Shown here piece by piece: positions 21,573-23,153 of a stretch of DNA of 23,153 nucleotides. The DNA is taken from positions 1 to 23,153 of IMG/VR virus record IMGVR_UViG_3300029911_000149; one strand, written 5' to 3'. How positions within the stretch are numbered: position 1 is the first letter of the stretch; each line of letters opens with the position of its first letter. The translations under genes were made by a program, and so were the position numbers. The notes beneath the pieces are model-generated. The model was given only the letters and a program-made list of their open reading frames with translations. It did not search any database and had not been told where the DNA came from. Origin of the DNA: a virus.

Positions 21573-21587
21573 GGAATCCCTGAAAAA

Positions 21588-21595
21588 AATAAATA
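21588..21595 (+). promoter_or_regulatory. Late-type promoter motif AATAAATA for the holin-like gene
   Basis: Plus-strand AATAAATATCTG, 37 bases before the ATG at 21633, in a 60-base divergent region shared with the large minus-strand gene. Confidence 0.5.
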
Positions 21596-21609
21596 TCTGA
21601 TACTTTTAA

Positions 21610-21617
21610 TATTTATT
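21610..21617 (-). promoter_or_regulatory. Late-type promoter motif AATAAATA for the large wall-enzyme gene
   Basis: Minus-strand TGAATAAATATT, 37 bases before the ATG at 21572. Together with 21588-21595 it forms a face-to-face pair with overlapping transcripts. Confidence 0.5.
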
Positions 21618-21632
21618 CAAGGACCAAAGGCC

Positions 21633-22070
21633 ATGGAATATGATCCCGACGACTCGATTCAGTCGCAACTTTTAAAAGAAACTTGGTTCAAACAATGGCA
21701 TCTCTTTGCGGCATGGTTATATCTCACCATCATAGCGTTTGATTTTTTGATAGCGCCTATCACCAACGTCGTCATTCTGGCATACTTTAAATACCCCATC
21801 ATCGCATGGGCTCCGATCACACTTCAAGGTGGTGGAATATTTCACATATCCATGTTGGCTGTTATTGGCGTGGCGACATGGGGCCAGAGTCGCCAGATGG
21901 TGGAGCAGATAAGGAACATGCCGGATTATTCTAACTTTGGTGGTGGTTACGGAGGCTATGGAGGCGGTTCACAGATGGAGCAGCAACCATCCCCCAATAT
22001 GCCGCTAAACCCGCCAGTGGACCCTAAAACCGTGTTACAGGCACCACACCGAGGTATACCCAAAGGATAA
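21633..22070 (+). CDS. Holin-like membrane protein
   Basis: 145 residues from ATG at 21633, with AAGGA nine bases upstream. The frame is open 31 codons further, but that part runs into the divergent gene and is not protein-like. Two hydrophobic segments, HLFAAWLYLTIIAFDFLIAP plus NVVILAYF, and GGGIFHISMLAVIGVATWG, follow a short acidic N-terminus. The WK/RQWHLFAAWLYLTIIAFDF-IAP and ITL-GGG-FH-S-LAVIGV patterns are those of holins in T4-like marine phages and gene-transfer agents (3TM holin-like). The C-terminal third is Gly/Tyr then Pro-rich and cytoplasmic or periplasmic. It would make the lysis pore, with an endolysin not seen in this window. Confidence 0.8.
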   Translation: MEYDPDDSIQSQLLKETWFKQWHLFAAWLYLTIIAFDFLIAPITNVVILAYFKYPIIAWAPITLQGGGIFHISMLAVIGVATWGQSRQMVEQIRNMPDYSNFGGGYGGYGGGSQMEQQPSPNMPLNPPVDPKTVLQAPHRGIPKG

Positions 22071-22073
22071 TAA

Positions 22074-22097
22074 AAAGGGGAGCCGAAGCCCCCCTTT
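22074..22097. terminator. Bidirectional terminator between converging genes
   Basis: A 10-bp stem with one A-C mismatch on the plus strand, which becomes a G-U pair in minus-strand RNA. The minus-strand loop is a C(UUCG)G tetraloop followed by TTATTATCC; on the plus strand ATCTTTTT follows. It serves the holin-like gene (stop at 22070) and the gp32-like gene (stop at 22128). The minus-strand form should be stronger. Confidence 0.85.
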
Positions 22098-22127
22098 ATC
22101 TTTTTCGTAGGATGATTAGGTGTCAAA

Positions 22128-23096
22128 TTAAAAGGGGATGTCGTCCTCGACTGTATTCTTTTTCAGGCTGGAGAAAAATTCATCAGTCTGGTCAGATACA
22201 GATTCCTTCTGAATAGACGCAGAGGATTTTGGTTCCGCCGTGGCGAATGACCGAGCCGGTTCGGAAGCCGCCTGAGAAGAGGTAAGGTTCTTACCATTCC
22301 ATAGGGCAGTATCAAAGCCAACAACGTCATCCAAACGCTTCTTCAGGTCGGCGTAAGGCTTGAAGTTCTTGGGTTCCAGATAGGATTTGATCGACCAAGT
22401 TTTATATTGCTCGTAAATCTTCTCTAGCTCTTCATCGGGAGCCAATGGTCCGGGAGGATCGAACGAAGAAGTATTATAGCTCCGTTGCATCCGACCGTCC
22501 TTACGCTCCGAAATAATTTCGATGCGAAAGTTGGCACCATCCCACAGGTCGAAAGGATTGATCTTCTTCTTCCCGGCAAACTTCGGGAACATTACAGCCT
22601 CAATCTTATCCATCGCCCACTTGCCGAACTTGAACTTGACAACCCGACCGTTGTTTTCAGGATGCACACTATCTTCGATGACATAGAAGTTAGCGACATA
22701 ATGAATCTTGCGGGATTGGTGCGTGGCCTGCTGACGGTTAGGATGGGTCTTGGCCACCTTGTCGTCATTCGCGCCGGGAACCGAGTTCCAAAGCTTCTTA
22801 TTGAATTCCATGACAGGATCGGCACCCTCGTCCAATGTGAACAGGCAGTTTTCGATATACCACTTAGAAGTGGTCTTGTCCTGAAACTCGTGGCTCCACC
22901 AACGGGCGAAATCCAGATCGTCTGGTGTGATACGGGGAAGGAAACGACCAACAGCAAACCCGTTGCCGTTCTTGTCTACACTAGGATACCATTCGTTTGG
23001 ATCAGACTCAAATGTCTTCTTTTCCAGCTTGGTAACGTCTTCTTCTAGCTTCTTGAAACTCTCTTGACGATTTTTCTTTAGGTCTTTAAAACTCAA
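22128..23096 (-). CDS. Single-stranded DNA-binding protein, gp32-like
   Basis: 322 residues. TTG start at 23096 with AGGAG eight bases upstream; no ATG nearby. The basic N-terminus (FKDLKKNRQESFKKLEE) corresponds to the cooperative self-interaction domain. The core (WYPSVDKNGNGFAVGRFLP, ARWWSHEF, KWYIENC, SRKIHYVANFYVIED, VKFKFGKW, INPFDLWDGANFRI) is the gp32 OB-fold. The usual CPVC zinc-binding pair is replaced by ADPVM in DEGADPVMEFNKKLWN, so the zinc site appears lost. A Ser/Ala-rich linker leads to an acidic tail ending VEDDIPF, like the tip of bacterial SSB. The mRNA leader carries four ATCACA repeats and a palindrome. Confidence 0.93.
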   Translation of the reverse strand: MSFKDLKKNRQESFKKLEEDVTKLEKKTFESDPNEWYPSVDKNGNGFAVGRFLPRITPDDLDFARWWSHEFQDKTTSKWYIENCLFTLDEGADPVMEFNKKLWNSVPGANDDKVAKTHPNRQQATHQSRKIHYVANFYVIEDSVHPENNGRVVKFKFGKWAMDKIEAVMFPKFAGKKKINPFDLWDGANFRIEIISERKDGRMQRSYNTSSFDPPGPLAPDEELEKIYEQYKTWSIKSYLEPKNFKPYADLKKRLDDVVGFDTALWNGKNLTSSQAASEPARSFATAEPKSSASIQKESVSDQTDEFFSSLKKNTVEDDIPF

Positions 23097-23108
23097 CTTA
23101 TTTTCTCC

Positions 23109-23139
23109 TGTGATGTTGTGATCTTTGTGATGATGTGAT
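23109..23139 (-). repeat. Four ATCACA repeats in the gp32-like leader
   Basis: Minus-strand ATCACA at 23134-23139, 23126-23131, 23117-23122 and 23109-23114, at 8- to 9-base steps, ending just before the Shine-Dalgarno. The stretch has almost no self-complementarity, so it should be unstructured in mRNA. Confidence 0.75.
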
Positions 23140-23140
23140 C

Positions 23141-23153
23141 AGGGATTATCCCT
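23141..23153. other. Perfect palindrome upstream of the gp32-like gene, at the window edge
   Basis: AGGGAT-T-ATCCCT, six bases each side of one central base. It could be a protein-binding operator or the edge of a larger hairpin/pseudoknot that continues beyond the window. Confidence 0.5.

Noticed and set aside
22485-23048. A 187-codon plus-strand ORF opposite the gp32-like gene
   Set aside because: Shadow of a strongly conserved gene; no promoter or family resemblance.
1-23153. CRISPR array, insertion sequence or integrase
   Set aside because: No regularly spaced direct repeats with unique spacers, no transposase or integrase motifs, and no terminal inverted repeats were seen.

Overview
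The window is a 23 kb piece of a tailed, contractile-tail (T4-superfamily) phage genome, recognised from its gene set: a gp32-like single-stranded DNA-binding protein, a gp61-like primase, a tube/gp54-like baseplate protein, a gp26-like baseplate assembly protein followed by a gp51-like tail, RNA ligase, ThyX, a class II (B12-dependent) ribonucleotide reductase and a glutaredoxin. Several marine and alphaproteobacterial T4-like phages share this combination, but the host cannot be fixed from the sequence. The genes are densely packed, mostly on the minus strand, often with 1-8 base overlaps, and several start at TTG.

Layout, left to right. 1-701 (minus): truncated conserved protein behind a late-type promoter motif. 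766-6909 (minus): a nucleotide-metabolism and replication run read from a sigma70-like promoter at 6931-6959, in the order primase, ThyX, small protein, nrdJ, small protein, RlpA-like secreted protein. 6962-11511 (minus): two membrane proteins, several small proteins, two virion-type proteins and a 518-residue two-part protein. 11555-11587: strong minus-strand terminator. 11614-14734 (minus): a tightly coupled, probably early operon (promoter 14784-14812) with a conserved small protein, a tRNA-Leu-like RNA, an acidic protein, a chain of micro-ORFs, RNA ligase and glutaredoxin. 14824-15267 (minus) diverges from 15366-17485 (plus), a baseplate/tail assembly block. 17486-21572 (minus): small repeat protein, metallophosphoesterase and a 1076-residue protein with two wall-degrading domains. 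21633-22070 (plus): holin-like protein. 22128-23096 (minus): gp32-like protein.

The outstanding feature is nrdJ. The reductase is carried by two separate ORFs and two inteins. A 247-residue intein with an HNH endonuclease sits directly before the active-site Cys of NP|CAE. A second intein, at KPEG|T, is physically split: its N-half (107 aa) ends one ORF at a stop codon, and 87 bases later a new ORF starts with the C-half (35 aa) and the rest of the reductase. An intact reductase of about 657 aa would need one cis-splicing and one trans-splicing reaction. All intein DNA is visibly AT-richer than the extein DNA.

Other notable points: a probable -1 programmed frameshift on a run of nine T joining the gp26-like ORF to a gp51-like tail; a tRNA-Leu-like RNA with mostly paired stems but altered D-loop, T-loop and anticodon; a cascade of 36-, 16-, 19- and 54-codon ORFs each with its own Shine-Dalgarno sequence; a three-copy 30-base in-frame repeat in thyX; and two promoter classes, TTGAC-type with a shared TTAGAAGT box and NATAAATA late-type.
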